Shown here one piece after another: positions 1-11,017 of a stretch of DNA of 64,000 bases. The DNA is from Gaeumannomyces sp. JS-464 (taxonomy: Eukaryota; Ascomycota; Sordariomycetes; Magnaporthales; Magnaporthaceae). A program made the position numbers and the translations under genes. A model generated the notes under the pieces. The model was given only the letters and a program-made list of their open reading frames with translations. It was not told where the DNA came from and did no database searches. The stretch is from the NCBI GenBank assembly GCA_002197995.1, contig NGZR01000003.1, positions 6,386,001 through 6,450,000 on the forward strand, in the 5' to 3' direction. Position 1 is the stretch's first letter, and the number at the start of each line of letters is the position of its first letter.

Positions 1-464
1 TACTGGCACGGCCAGTTCTGGGCGCAGGCCCTCGTGCCCGTCAGCGCCGACGTGCTCTTCACCGTCGGCCTCATCGTCGTCAGCGAGTCGTTCCCCGAGC
101 GCACCCAGGCCCTGGCCGGCGCCGTCTTCAACACGGTCGGCCAGCTCGGCCTCAGCCTGGGCGTCGGCGTCTGCCAGGTCGTCGCCCTCGGCGTCGCGGG
201 CACCGGCGGCGCCGGCGCCGGCCATGGGGGCAGCGGGGGAGCGTTCGATGACGAAGAAGTGGGCGCGCTGCTCAGAGGCTACCGGGCCACTTTCTGGGCC
301 ATGTTTGGGCAGATGCTGCTTTGCACCGCTGTTGCTGTTATCGGCCTGAGAAAGGTTAGTGAGCTCATCCAGTTCTTGATGCTTTCAACACACCTACGCA
401 AAGTAACCGACAACGGCTGACGGCAAACATACAGGTCGGGAAAGTTGGTGTGAAGAGAGAATAA
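1..464 (+). CDS. MFS transporter, C-terminal part (5' end outside window)
   Basis: This is the end of a major facilitator superfamily transporter, probably a proton-driven drug or metabolite exporter in the plasma membrane. Frame 1 is open from the first base. It encodes a transmembrane segment running into VSESFPERTQALAGAVFNT, a stretch typical of the last third of fungal 14-helix MFS exporters, then another hydrophobic segment, a Gly/Ala-rich extracellular loop and a final helix ending GLRK. An intron is inferred at 355-434: GTTAGT donor, CTGAC branch site near 416, ACAG acceptor. Splicing gives a short basic tail ending KVGVKRE and a stop at 462-464; reading through the intron would instead stop at 420. 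The substrate cannot be told from this part. The spliced end is better supported than the read-through because it keeps a basic cytosolic tail usual for the family. Confidence 0.85.
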
Positions 465-1553
465 GGGCACCCTCACTCATCGCAGGTCCCCACGTTTCTG
501 ATGTTAGCCCAGGCGTGATTGCTCTTTTTCAACAAATCCGTCTTGGATGTGGGCTCAGTTGTACGGCCTACCTTGCTCACCAAGCCTCGACACGACCCAG
601 CCCACATCCCGAGCGGGGGAGACCGAGACGGCACAACACACACCGCAGGGCTCGGCTGCGTCCACATAGATATAATAAAACCTAACTCAAATGTAATTCG
701 GCGCCTGCACCGGCCCTCCGTTCCTCCGGGGCCGCAGTGGCCGAATTTCCCTGATTGCAATCTCTGGCCCTCTCTTTGGCCCTTTTTGGTCCTTCTTCTG
801 GCCCTGGAAAGAATAGAGCTAAGGGGTTTTTGGTTCATATCTCGTCCCTCGGCCACCAAAAAATAAAATAAAAATAAAACCCCGGAAGGTGCTAGTGAAG
901 CGGCGGAGCATCTGCTCCCCCCTTTTTTTGTGTTTTTTTTTTTATTAGTTGGCGTATCTAATTCTAAAATGATCCAGCATCTTCTGCATTTGATGGCATT
1001 GCGTTTGCGTTTTAAAGATATTGATGCTTATGCTTGGAACGCTTTTCACGCCCTCGTTTGATTAGGTGATTTCAAGAATAGGTACACAAGTAGCTAGCAG
1101 TTGTAGCGAGGTAGAACCTGGGCGTTATACGTTCTGCGTTCTAGGGGAAAGGGCCGGTGGCTGGGGAGGAAGGTAAGGAAAAGGAGAAGGGAAAAGAAAA
1201 TGAAGAAAGCAAAAAGGAAAAGCAAAAGCAAAAGTAAAACGAGACCGGAAATGCGAAACCTGTCGCGGGTGGGTATTGGGACCGTATACACCCCTGCTGT
1301 ACAACTGGAAAACTGACTGCGACCGCCATCAGCACGAGGAAAGCCACTCTCTGCCGTTCTCTGATCTGATCATTCAATGGAATCAAGGCGGGGTGAAATG
1401 ATTGCTGCTCTCGTAGCGAGAGTAGTACTGAGCGTCACGCTGAGCGCCGTACCCAGAGCCGTGCCAAGTGTTGTCTCGAGCATCAACGTGAAAAGGGTTG
1501 GGCCGGGGCTGAGACAGAGGCTGGGCCCAAACATTTGGATCGACCCTCGAGTT
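465..1553. other. Intergenic, no gene seen
   Basis: AT-rich spacer between the MFS gene and the degraded gene on the other strand. It contains a T-run around 926-942 and a purine-rich stretch at about 1165-1240. Open frames here lack any recognisable protein features. Confidence 0.6.
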
Positions 1554-2480
1554 CTACATGCTGGATTGTTGACGGCGCGAGTGTGCCAGGAGCTCAGCGT
1601 CGGTGGGTTCCCATGGGGCGTGGCCCGGCTGTTCGTGGTCCCCCTGTCGACGCGCCTCAATGGCCTTGATGGCGTATCCCAGAAGCGCCTTGCGGAACAG
1701 GGATCTGTCGTCAATAAAAGTGCCGCGGGCCCAGTCCACCTCTTTCCCGTCGAAGCTGTTCCCCGCAAAGTCCCACAGCATGAGGCTGTTCCAGTCGAAG
1801 CAGGCGACGTATCGCGTCCCGTAGTGGCGGGAATACGCTACCGTCTGCTTCGTGATCTTGGCCGCGTTCTGGCCCAGTGCCGTGACCATGTTGTCTTGCT
1901 GACTGGCCAAGCCAGCGGCTTCCGAGAGATCGTCGCAGTCGATTTTGAACTGCTGACCGAATTGCTCGAGAGCATCGAGATCTCTCGTCTCGGGCAGGGT
2001 GTGTCTGTAGCGCCCGGCGAGGAAGTCGTCTGCACGGAGATGACCCGTGTTCTTGTATTCGAGGGCGAGACCCGCATGCCGTAGCAGCTGATCAGAGTAT
2101 CGCAGCGGCTGGCGCCGCTGCCAGTGTCTCCGTCGTAACCTCAGATTCGCACGTTATTCCCCCATGCGTCTTCTCTAATGCCACGATGATTGGATGGAGG
2201 ACCCAGAGCGTGGACGCCCGAACGACGTCGCCCTCGGTCTTGATCGCGAGCCCGCTGCCCCAGGGGGCAGGTAGGAAGCCAGGTTATGGTCGCTGAGGGC
2301 ACGATCGGCGGCGCCGAGGAAATCATTGACGCTTGTGGGAAATCAGTATTTCGGTGGTTTGGATATTCGTATTGACCTGCCCAACCCTTTGATACTGCCT
2401 TGGTTCCTAAAAACAGGACTTGGGACGACAGGTAGAACTTCCCTATAAAAGGAGTCGTAGACGCTGAGCAGATGGGGGTC
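1554..2480 (-). pseudogene. Degraded hypothetical protein gene
   Basis: Reading the minus strand across frames gives one coherent protein-like sequence. It begins near 2475 with HLLSVYDSFY, passes an in-frame TGA just after KPPKY near 2346-2348, continues through NDFLGAADRALSDHN to PPGAAG, then shifts frame near 2245 into IKTEGDVVRASTLW and LHPIIVALEKTHGG. It shifts again near 2090 into SDQLLRHAGLALEYKNTG and runs to a stop at 1554. The C-terminal half includes YVACFDWNSLMLWDF. No good start codon is visible. I do not recognise the family. The LEYKN segment resembles the E-x-K half of a PD-(D/E)xK nuclease motif, but that is weak inference. Two frameshifts plus an in-frame stop in under 1 kb suggest real decay, although the frameshifts alone could be sequencing errors like those seen elsewhere in this window. 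Confidence 0.6.
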
Positions 2481-4320
2481 AACCCGCCGCGAGCGCCAGT
2501 GGAGGAAAAAAGGGGGAATAAATATATGGATATATCAAAACAGGAACAAATAACAGAATAAGAACAGGATGAAAAACATAAATAGTAACAGGGAGCAAAC
2601 AGGAAGGAATATAGGCAGAAGAGAGGCAGAAGGCAGGTAAGAGGCAGGACGGCAGGCTTAAAAGCAGGTGGATAGAAAGGAGGTAGGGATGTGCTACGAG
2701 GGATAGATGTTGCGGATGGAGTTTGATGCCATTTGGACAGAGATATCCTTAGTGGCTGGCTATATGTATGGCCCTCTACCGAGAATCGCCTCCCAGCCAG
2801 GAAACGGAGCGTCCGACCATCGTTTCCATTGTCCAGAGGCAGGTGGCTTGCGGCTGCACGCCATTCATTGTTCTGAGATTGGGAACAGCTCGGTGGGATT
2901 TTCGGTTGGGCGACAAGGCAGGGGATGCGGACGTCCTAGGGCACTTTCTTCGGCTCAGCCTCGTCTGCAAGGCGGCGGCCATGGCACAGCGCTGGTAGGT
3001 AGCCAAAGGCTTGAATCGGAGGCCCAACAAAGCTCCTGGGTACTGGGCGCTCTTGTTCGCCATAGCTTGACGCTTGAGCATGGAGCGGGAGAGTATGGTA
3101 GTTCCAGAGTTGCATACGGCCGGCATCTAGGTCGGAATCTACATAGCTAGGTACTTGGCACCTTGATGGGGAAAAGGGATATGGTGGTCATCTCCACTAG
3201 CTACTTTGAGGCCGGACAAAGGTGGCAACCCTGGACGTTGTCGGCTGGACTGTTGCAAAGCCGATATTATGCATGGCATTTGTTTCTACCTAGGTATATA
3301 CATACTGTCACCCCCAGTAGTTATTATAATTGACTGCCCGCTTAAATGGCGTTTGTGACAGCGACCTCTCGTTGGTGATTGCCACCTCTGTTGGTGATTG
3401 TCGCCCCCAGCGCGGGCTTCTGGAAGGCGCGTGATGGATGTAGATGCCTTGCTGGAACCGTGACCAGGAAATCCTCTTTCTCCCCGAGGAAAGTCTTTTG
3501 AAAGAACAAGCGGAGCTTGTGGATATGATGTTTGAGGGTGCTGCAGGCTCTTGACACGGCACGCCGCAAACCAGAACCAGGCGACGAAGTCGGGGCTGGC
3601 CATTGTGGCCAGCTCTGCATTGTAGCCTCATTTCATTCTGGCAAGCCCCGTGGCGTTTTAAAAGAAGTATCTATTTTTTTTTTCTTTTTTTCCCCCGGCA
3701 TCTTGTATCGGGTGCCCCGGCGTCGCAGTGGCGCAAGGGCGGCCACAATGAGAAATGAGAGGTCGCAGTGACAAAGAGGATCCAAGAGATAGCTTATAAT
3801 GATGAACTGGACACAGAATGGTTGGCTGTCGTTGAGAGCGGAAGTCATTTACGCTGTTGGATTTGCAACAGTCGAAAGCTATGGTCCCACAGTCATCCGG
3901 CCTAGGGCATTTAGTGATTTCCATCTACCTGGCAAGGGGGCAGTCCTGTGATCAGTGGCCACTTCCTTGGCAGCCTTGTAGCGGGAACTGAGTTGTCGGT
4001 TGGTGCGTGAGGCTGTCTCATTAGAACCAGCCTCCCTATTGGTGGCGGAGGACTCAGCGGCTCACCCAACTGCTCTTTGTGCATGTTCCAGGGAGGGGTG
4101 GGCTGAGGAATGTCAGGTGGCTGCAAACAGGCGCAATCTCCTGAACAAACAGGCTGGTTCGCCATCAGGTTCCCAGCCGCATTCAAAAGGCGGCTGGCTG
4201 TTGGGATGCACTCCGGCAACATGAAGAAGCTCGATAAATCGCACGTGGCCTTTTCGGCGCTTCACCCGTGTCGGTCTTCCCTCAAGCCTACCCAACCAAG
4301 CCTCCCCGTCTTGTCTCGAT
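2481..4320. other. Intergenic, no gene seen
   Basis: About 1.8 kb upstream of both flanking genes (divergent). It begins with an A/G-rich stretch (about 2505-2700). No conserved protein segment, tRNA or long repeat was found on either strand. Confidence 0.55.
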
Positions 4321-4362
4321 ATGGTCGGGAAGCGGTGTCCACTCACGGGGTCCTCGCATTTT

Positions 4363-6014
4363 ATGGTGACGCGAAAGCGTGCCAAGATGTTGCTCCAGTG
4401 CGACGACGAGATCCAGGAAATCTATTCGATGGAAAAAGAAAGGCAGGAGGAGGACGAAGAGGGGAAAGAAGAACAAGCAGAGGAAGAGAACGAAGAAGAG
4501 GAAAAAGAAGAAGAAGAAATCACCGACGCCGCCACCACTCCGGCTGAGCCAAGTGGCAAGACGGGTGAGGCCGACAGCTTGCCCCAAGCTGCGCCTGCGC
4601 CTTCTCCAGACTTGCCGCAGTCGCCACGCGGCGAGGCACCCGATCTCAGGTCTCGGGAGCTGTCTGCGGAGAAGTTGAGGCCCAAAAACCCCTACGTCGA
4701 GGGGCTCAAACTCACGCTTCTCCGGCATGACGTATCGACCCTCTTCAACCATGACGGGGTCGGCTATCATCGGGTCTCCCATTCGTGGTTCTCCGGCAGC
4801 AACGCCACCATCGTCGACCTTTGCCTGGCGTACCCCCGTTCGAGGGGGTCATCCACGCTGACGACACGTGCGAGCTTGAAGTTGTCCAGCAGCTGGCTGT
4901 TCGAGATACCCATGGCGCCCCAGGTCGTCGTTTTGGCCTGGACGGCCGGGACAAAACGCACGTAGCAAAAATCTACGACCCGCTGTACTATCAGTTTCGC
5001 CCGTCGTATTACGCGCCGCCCGTGGACACGTGCGCGCTCGCCGACGGTGACTATGCGAAAGAAGTGGCCGCCTACGAGGAGCTGAAGGACACAAAGCTGG
5101 CAGGGCGCCTGGTGCCGTCCTACCACGGCTCGTGGACCTTCGAGATCCCTCTGGACTTGCCCGAGGAGCCGCGGGGGAGGAAAATGCGCTCGGTCCGCAT
5201 GATTCTGATGGAGCATATAGAAGTCGCAACAACAATGGCGGACGCCAACCCGAAAAGATTCTCGGATCCGAAGCGACTCAGCATCGTGGCCGGCGCTTGG
5301 GAGGCCTACGTTGCCTGCGATAACCACGGGGTTGCCCACCAAGACCTCGCCCAGCGCAACATCCTTGTCCAGGACAGCCGAGACCGCCAGAGCGAGGCCG
5401 TGAAGCGGGTTGTGCTTTTCGACTTCAACATGGCGTCCGTGAAGCGCTTACACCGTGAATATGACGAACATTGCTTCGTGGACGTGGAGGCGTGGACGGT
5501 CCAGCGCACGACTACACTTCGGCCGCACAAGTTCCTGCCCCTCAATCTGCCCAGTCACCCGGCCCGATGGTTTTGGAACAGTCGCGAACTTTTCAGTGGA
5601 GAGTTTGCCAACTGGAACCCCAGGAGCTGGGCGGACAAATCACAGACGCGGTTCAACAACTGGCTGCTCACACAATGGAAAGACGGTTCGGAATGGGACA
5701 ACATCTGGGACGTTCTCATGGCGGCCAGAGGGCCACTAGACCCCACGGATAGAACGCCCACTCCATCACCCCCTTCACCTGACTGGCGGTACGGCTCTCG
5801 GAGCGCCCCCCGGAGCTCGAGCGAGTCTGATGCCGAGGACGACAAGGGCGACGGCAACGACCGGTCCTTGGCCCGCCCCGACCATCCCAGGCCGTTCCCT
5901 CCGAGAGCCGGCAGCCGTTCGGGGGGCTCGTCGGCGCTGGACCAGGCCGAAAGTGACGAGGCAGCCGAGGCGGGGCAGAGTGCTGTAGGGTGGAGGACGT
6001 GCGTGCTGAGTTGA
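4363..6014 (+). CDS. Atypical protein kinase-like protein (one frameshift in the sequence)
   Basis: Predicted protein of about 550 residues with a kinase-like C-terminal half. The first ~60 residues after ATG 4363 are highly acidic (Glu-rich, probably disordered or coiled); an in-frame ATG at 4321 is an alternative start. The catalytic-loop motif HQDLAQRNILV matches HxDLxxxxN, and the metal-binding motif is LFDFN where kinases normally have DFG. Upstream, THVAKIYDPLYY contains the likely ATP-lysine (VAKIYD). The tail from about 5750 is Ser/Pro/Asp-rich. The first part is in frame 1 and the rest in frame 3. The switch falls at the five-C run 4834-4838, where one extra C would join AYP to PFEGVIHADD without loss, so I treat it as one gene with a missing base. 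It resembles fungal kinase-like families of unknown substrate. It is transcribed toward the U2AF gene. Confidence 0.7.
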
Positions 6015-6560
6015 TTGACTGAGCAGTGGAACAGGATCGTGGCGTTGCAAACGCGACCGGAGGGGGAATAAAAATCGGGAGGAAGCCGGAAAGACATCTG
6101 AACGTGAACTCGAAGGGGAAGAGGGAAAAGGGGTGGGTGGAGGGAAACATACACAGGAATTCGTACAATAGCAAGTTAGGAGAAACGGACAGGACCTTGG
6201 ACGTAAATTTGGAAGCGAATACCTACCTCTATATGCAGGCGCTGACACGACCTGCGTGATGTGCCTCGCCCCCTCTGTGCTCTCTAGGTATTTTTCTATT
6301 TTGAAGTGACTTTAGGCAGCTATCTAGGTACCTAGTAGGTAATGCGGTGCGAGGAAAGAACAGATCTCGTCGACCTCCCCAGGGCCCTAGGATGAATTGG
6401 GGCATTAATAGCTGAAAACATGAAAGCAACCCCTGATTAATCCTCGACGGTTATGCGGTTTGACTCCCCAACGCCGAAAGAAATAAAAATAAAAATAAAA
6501 ATGAAACAATACAGTCCTGGAAGGAAAAAAAAAAAGAGGTGTGGTCCATGGCCTGGGAGG
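6015..6560. other. Convergent 3' spacer
   Basis: Shared 3' region of the kinase-like gene and the U2AF gene. It contains the palindrome CTAGGTACCTAG near 6325-6336 and A-rich runs. No gene is seen. Confidence 0.5.
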
Positions 6561-7349
6561 CTAGAACCGGCGCCTGACAGGCTCTGGGCTGGGCGAGCGG
6601 CTGACGGAGCGCTCGTCGTCGCGCCGGCGCGCGCATCTTGAGAGCCACTTTTTTGTCTGAGCTGCAGCTCGCGGTCGAGCTCCTCGCTGGGGTTCTTGCG
6701 GTGGATGAAGTTGCAGAAGCCCGCCCGCGCGCAGCCCTCGCCGCTTGTTAGACGGCAGCAAGGCTTCTCTAAAGTCCGTGACGGGCGACAGCTCGCAGTA
6801 TATGGGCCGCGCCGCGTACCAGCGGTTGTTGAGCTCTCGCAGGCCTTTTGCGCCGAGTCCTCGTACTTGAAGCGCGCGTAGACGTTGCCGATGAGGTCTG
6901 TTTGCCGAGCGGAATTTGTTATTGTCAGTCTACAGGGCAGAGCTTGCGCGCGCGGGCAGCTTTGGAGTTGAAAGGACAGGCACTCACGATCATTGTTATT
7001 GTCGCACACAACCAGCTCCTCCAGCTCGCCGTACTTGCAAAGCTCGCACCAAAGATCCTCGTAGAAGGCGTCGAAGTGGTTCTGGGCCTGCGAGTCGTTC
7101 ATGCGGTTCTTCGGGTCGTGGGCCGGGTTCTGGTACATGTTCGGCATCAGGATGGTCTGGCTGTACGTCGGCTTTACATGCTTCCTGCTGCAGCGATCGC
7201 CATGGCGACAAGCGCCAATCTTGAAGTAGAAACTGCAGTTGACCTAGCGAGGAGACGACGTTTTAGCTCTGGCAGCACGGCGGGGGGTAATCAGATCGAC
7301 TTACCTTATCCTGCTCCGTTCCGAAAATTGAGGCCAGAAAGTTCGCCAT
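6561..7349 (-). CDS. U2AF23: U2 auxiliary factor small subunit (U2AF23/U2AF35)
   Basis: Splicing factor that recognises the 3' splice-site AG as a heterodimer with the large U2AF subunit in the nucleus. From ATG 7349 the protein starts MANFLASIFGTEQDK. It then has a C3H zinc finger (CSFYFKIGAC then RHGDRCSRKH), a U2AF-homology RRM containing FYEDLWCELCKYGELEEL and NVYARFKYED, a second C3H finger (GCARAGFCNFIH) and a short Arg/Ser tail, RSVSRSPSPEPVRRRF, ending at TAG 6561. Introns are at 7244-7304 and 6898-6987, with GT-AG ends and exact phase. Three one-base discrepancies occur in the last exon: one base missing near 6835-6838, one extra T near 6760-6761, and one missing in the T-run 6649-6654. 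With these allowed for, the length is 212 residues, as usual for the family. The gene is essential in fungi, so errors in the sequence are more likely than a pseudogene. Confidence 0.93.
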
Positions 7350-7621
7350 TGTGAGGTGTGTGTGCAGGAATACTGGTACTCGAAGTGCGATCTTTCAGAG
7401 CGGGCGGCTTGCGACAGCTTTGACGGCGGCGGAGGTGATTCGCGTGGAAGCTTCTGCAAGTCGCGACTGGCGGCGACGTCGACAATGGGGCCGCGCCCAG
7501 CAGTGGGGCGCCACCACTTTGGCGAACCATGAGAGGCTGGTGCGCTTATGTGGCTTGACTAACACCAAGCAATCGCCTCAGCTTTGATTCAGGTTTGCTA
7601 GCATCTTCTACGGCAGTGACG

Positions 7622-7644
7622 AAAAAAAAAAAAAAAAAAAAAAA
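7622..7644. repeat. Poly(A) tract, 23 nt
   Basis: Uninterrupted run of 23 A. No LINE-like or retrosequence body is recognisable next to it. Confidence 0.8.
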
Positions 7645-7797
7645 GGAAACGGGAACAAGAATTCGGAGAGACAAAGGAACAGAGACTGAAAAGGAGATAG
7701 TAATAAGGATTCGCCTAATGATGAATTCCTAAGAGTGATATTCTGCGGAGTCACGGCGTGTCAACTATTCAAACTTGGGGCTATCACATGAACGCCC

Positions 7798-7821
7798 AGG
7801 TACCTGCCTAGGTAGGTACCT
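7798..7821. repeat. 24-nt near-perfect palindrome built on AGGTACCT/CCTAGG
   Basis: The arms AGGTACCT at both ends flank a central CCTAGG, with a single mismatch pair (G against T). A shorter relative, CTAGGTACCTAG, lies near 6325. Such TAGGTA-type motifs recur in spacers of this window. Confidence 0.6.
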
Positions 7822-9105
7822 GTCTGATGGGCACCGTGGTGATCAGGACACAAGCCCATGCGGAAACGCCGCTAGGTCCTTGGTACTTCGCTTAAGAAAG
7901 ACTCTCAGGACGATGTTTTCGGGATGCGAGCGAATACAAGATAGACACCCAAATCGAGACACGGCCATCGATCGACGGCGTAGACAGAAGTATCCGGCAC
8001 CTGGCTTTCTTCATTTGGTCACCTGGGTATTTCCTGAGCTGCCTAGTATGGTATTGGCGCCGGGAGGTGATAGCTGCCCCTATCTTCTATACCGCTGTTT
8101 CTAGCGACCTTCTCGACCTGAAAAACTCATCAAGCTCGCGCGCCTTGTCGGCGATGGATCCCGCAGCAGGCTAACGCACGCTTGATCCCCCATCCGTGCC
8201 AGCGAGGTTTTGTTTGGACGGCGCTGGACGGCAATTGCATGAGCTTTCGGATGCCCGCTCGGCACGCAACACTGTGGTCCTCGCCGGAGTGGTCTTCATC
8301 CAGCTCCGTGCTAGGTTCCCGTGGGTTGTCGATCTGGGCCAGAGCCCCAGCACTGGCTGTGCCAGACCCCACTGGGGTTTCGCTGTCACCTGTTTCGCCC
8401 AGCCAATTGGGTCATGGTTAAAGGACTGGGGAGTTTGGGTGTGTTCCATTGTCTTGTTCCAGAATGGGCAATTCCCTGAGGCTTCTCGTCTGCGCCAGGG
8501 GTCGAGCGATCCAATCTGGCGAGCGGCCTCCCCCTGCAACTCGACTGGGGCGGAGCGACAGACGGCCAGGCATCTGGCTAGCCTCAAGATCGGGCTTGCA
8601 TCACCGAGAGACTAGCAATTGGAGGGGGCTGGTTGCACAAGCTCATGTCGTGTTGGCTGATCTTCGCCAGCTTGCGCCGCTTCTGGCATCGCCTGCCGGG
8701 CTGCTGCACGTAGCACCATCTGTTTTATCGCGCACGTACGCCGGCGCGGTTCCCAAAGTGAGCAGCCCAGACCGGCTCTGGGCTGAGCGTTCAGGGTGGA
8801 GGGAAAGGCGGGTGACGAATGCATGTGGGGATGCTGGAAGGACGAGGTAGCCACAGCTAACACAATCTGTGCTGCAGCGCACACGGGAGGACCTTACCGG
8901 CTGCAACATATATGCTGTAATTACTCCCACCCCAGAGTCTGGTGGCGGGGAGATGCACTTGACGGTTTGGGTCCATTGGCTCAGTCTGCCGTCCGTCTAC
9001 CAACCTATTGAGGTACCTTAGGCACCACCCAGCATCCAAATCGGGCGTAATTGACGGACGACATTGGCGTTGGTGCGTTGCTGTCGCGAGAAAAAAAGAA
9101 AGAGG

Positions 9106-9132
9106 AAAAAAAAAAAAAAAAAAAAAAAAAAA
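9106..9132. repeat. Poly(A) tract, 27 nt
   Basis: Uninterrupted run of 27 A, preceded by an A/G-rich stretch. It lies about 280 bp outside the transposon's left end and is not part of it. Confidence 0.8.
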
Positions 9133-9410
9133 GGAAAAACCTACACGTAGAACATGAGATGACTCAATCAAGAAAGCGAACCTCCCCAACGCCCATCGCA
9201 TCATTACACCATACTGCGTACAAGGCGAAAACGCCGTGGGTGGCTGGCCGGCAGAAAACAAGAAGAAAAAAAAACCTGTCCAACGAGACATGCGCCAAAC
9301 AAGGCAAAACAGCATAATCCCTGTTGGCTGGAAGACGAGCTGGGGCCACGGCGCAGCGCTGTGCAGCGGTGGAGTGAGGCCACGCAGCTCCACTGCAGGC
9401 TGGCGCGGTA

Positions 9411-9444
9411 CAGTATTCAGGGATCTGAATTGTTAGTGCGGTGG
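9411..9444 (+). repeat. Left terminal inverted repeat of the Tc1/mariner element
   Basis: 34 bp beginning CAGTATTCAGGGATCTGAAT. It is identical to the reverse complement of 11018-11051 and is preceded by TA at 9409-9410. Confidence 0.95.
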
Positions 9445-9550
9445 GACCCCCTGTCAACAACAGGGATGAAGGCAGGGGGTTGAAGTCAAGTAGAGGTACA
9501 CAGACTGCCGCACAATCTATAGTAGGAACTAATGTATTACAACTAACCGT

Positions 9551-10764
9551 TTAACAGCCAATGTAATCACCTCCGTTGGCCTTTACTTTTTGCAACCTCC
9601 AGATCATAGAACGGGCTAATTTTTCTAAAAGATCAGTAGGCACGGCCTCCCAAGCAGCCTGGACCGCCGCCCTAAGCTGCAACGGGGTTAGTTGTTGCAA
9701 ATCGTAGTGCAATTCCAGCCAATCTTTTATCCATTTCCATAGATGTTCGATAGGGTTAAGGTCCGGGCTGTTGGGAGGCCAAAGGAAGGTTAAAATTTCC
9801 AACTCCCTTAGCCACGCTTTGGTGATCCGTAATCTGTGTGATGAAGCGCCGTCTTGTTAAAGATATATATCCGGATAGCCTTGGCCCTCTAACCAGTCGC
9901 AAACCAAAGGGAGTATACGTCTGCAGTACTCAGGGGCGTCGATAGCTGTTTGATCAGGCCAGAAGTAGGTTGGACCTTTAACCCGGCCTGCAAACGAGCC
10001 CCAGAACATGAAGCCGTGGCCTTTTTGTTTTATTAGTGCAAAAGTAGCCGGATCCTCGCAGTCGTGCACCGTTATATATCGCCGGCCTTTAAGGGGTTGG
10101 TTAAAGTACCAAACCTCGTCAGACCAAAGGAAAGGGCCGAGGCCGCCTTATATCCAATGCTCTTCCGTTGGGTATCTCTCTAGGGCCCAATTCGCAAAGT
10201 TGAGCCGCAGTCGTCGCGTCTTATCCGAAAGAGGGAGGCGGGCACCCTGTCGTACGCGTTTATAGTGCAAAGAGGTCATAAGAGAGGCCATGGCAGTGGT
10301 GCCCCAATCTTGGAACCCAGGGACTAGGTACCGGAGGTCAGCCCAGGGGATCCGGCGGTGACGAGGGTCCTCATTAAGGAACTGTTGCAGCGCACGCACT
10401 TGTTCCTCGGAGGCCTGTTTCTTTAAGGTGCCGCCTTTTTTTTGGGGGTAACGGGCCCGGGCCGGCAGGCCCATTGAACCTGCCGGTAGGTGACCCCTAG
10501 TGCCCGGGCTATATCTTGATACGGCCAATGCGCGTAATCTCGTAGGGTTCGTATCTTTATTTTGGTATCGCGGTCGAGGTCTTTAGTACCCTGTTGTTTG
10601 GGAGGGGTCGAGGGAGGGTAGGCCGGAGGCGTCGAGGGTCGCGGAGGGTAGGCTGGAGGCGTCGAGGGTCGCGGAGGCGGAGGTAGGTAGGGTACCCAAC
10701 GCGCGCGCGCGCGCGCGTCGGGAGTCGAACTTGACGCCTGCTGGGCGTGCAATTGGGAAGGCAT
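9551..10764 (-). pseudogene. Tc1-like DDE transposase, broken
   Basis: The frame starts at ATG 10764 with a Pro-rich leader containing two copies of RPSTPPAYPP. A helix-turn-helix segment follows (KIKIRTLRDYAHWPYQDIAR then ALGVTYRQVQW). Next come FANWALERYPTEEHW and the first catalytic Asp in WSDEVWYFN, the second Asp in QDGASSH, and the Glu in NSPDLNPIEHLWKW. There are 34 residues between the second Asp and the Glu, the Tc1 DD34E spacing. Three lesions are visible: a frame change in the A-run near 10436-10443, TAA at 10148-10150 and TAA at 9857-9859. Both stops fit CAA changed to TAA on the coding strand. The enzyme normally cuts and rejoins the element ends, but this copy cannot make it. 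Confidence 0.9.
10614..10673. repeat. Two tandem 30-bp units in the transposase leader
   Basis: Two near-identical 30-bp copies (one substitution) encode the Pro-rich RPSTPPAYPP repeat on the minus strand. A (GC)n dinucleotide run follows at about 10700-10716. Confidence 0.8.
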
Positions 10765-10767
10765 TGA

Positions 10768-10883
10768 ATTGAACGTATCGCGGTGCAGATCGCCAGCGTT
10801 GAAGGGCGTTGATTGAAGGTATCGCCGTGCAGATTGCCGGCATTGAAGGGAATCGATTGAAGGTATCGCCGTGCAAATTGGGG
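10768..10883. repeat. Subterminal 44-bp direct repeats, about 2.6 copies
   Basis: Copies start at 10768, 10812 and 10856; each begins ATTGAA(C/G)GTATCGC(G/C)GTGCA. They lie between the transposase start codon and the right inverted repeat, where transposase-binding sites or the promoter would be expected. That role is inference. Confidence 0.75.
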
Positions 10884-11017
10884 CCGGGCCGGGGTCTGAA
10901 TCGGTGGAATTCTATTAGGTTCTTTGAGGTAGGGGTCGTGGGTAGAGATACATTGATTTGCACGCATTTTTCTATGCGAAAAAGTGTATTTGAATACATG
11001 GCCTAATTAGGCAAGAT

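Larger units (their letters stand above)
7350..9408. other. Intergenic 5' of U2AF up to the transposon
   Basis: Two kilobases with no supported gene. It carries two long A-runs and a 24-nt near-palindrome (listed separately). Short open frames on both strands show no family features. Confidence 0.5.

Noticed and set aside
1377..2084. 235-codon open frame on the plus strand
   Set aside because: Antisense to the coherent minus-strand protein trace at 1554-2480; its own translation has no recognisable features.
6437..7147. Long minus-strand frame as the full U2AF protein with a different C-terminus
   Set aside because: It leaves the family sequence between the two indels and runs past the RS tail into low-complexity sequence; the shifted frames match the family much better.
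8130..8930. Cluster of overlapping open frames on both strands
   Set aside because: All are short, mutually overlapping and without recognisable protein features.
7622..9132. Poly(A) runs as 3' ends of retrotransposed elements
   Set aside because: No reverse transcriptase, target-site duplication or retrocopied gene body was found next to either run.
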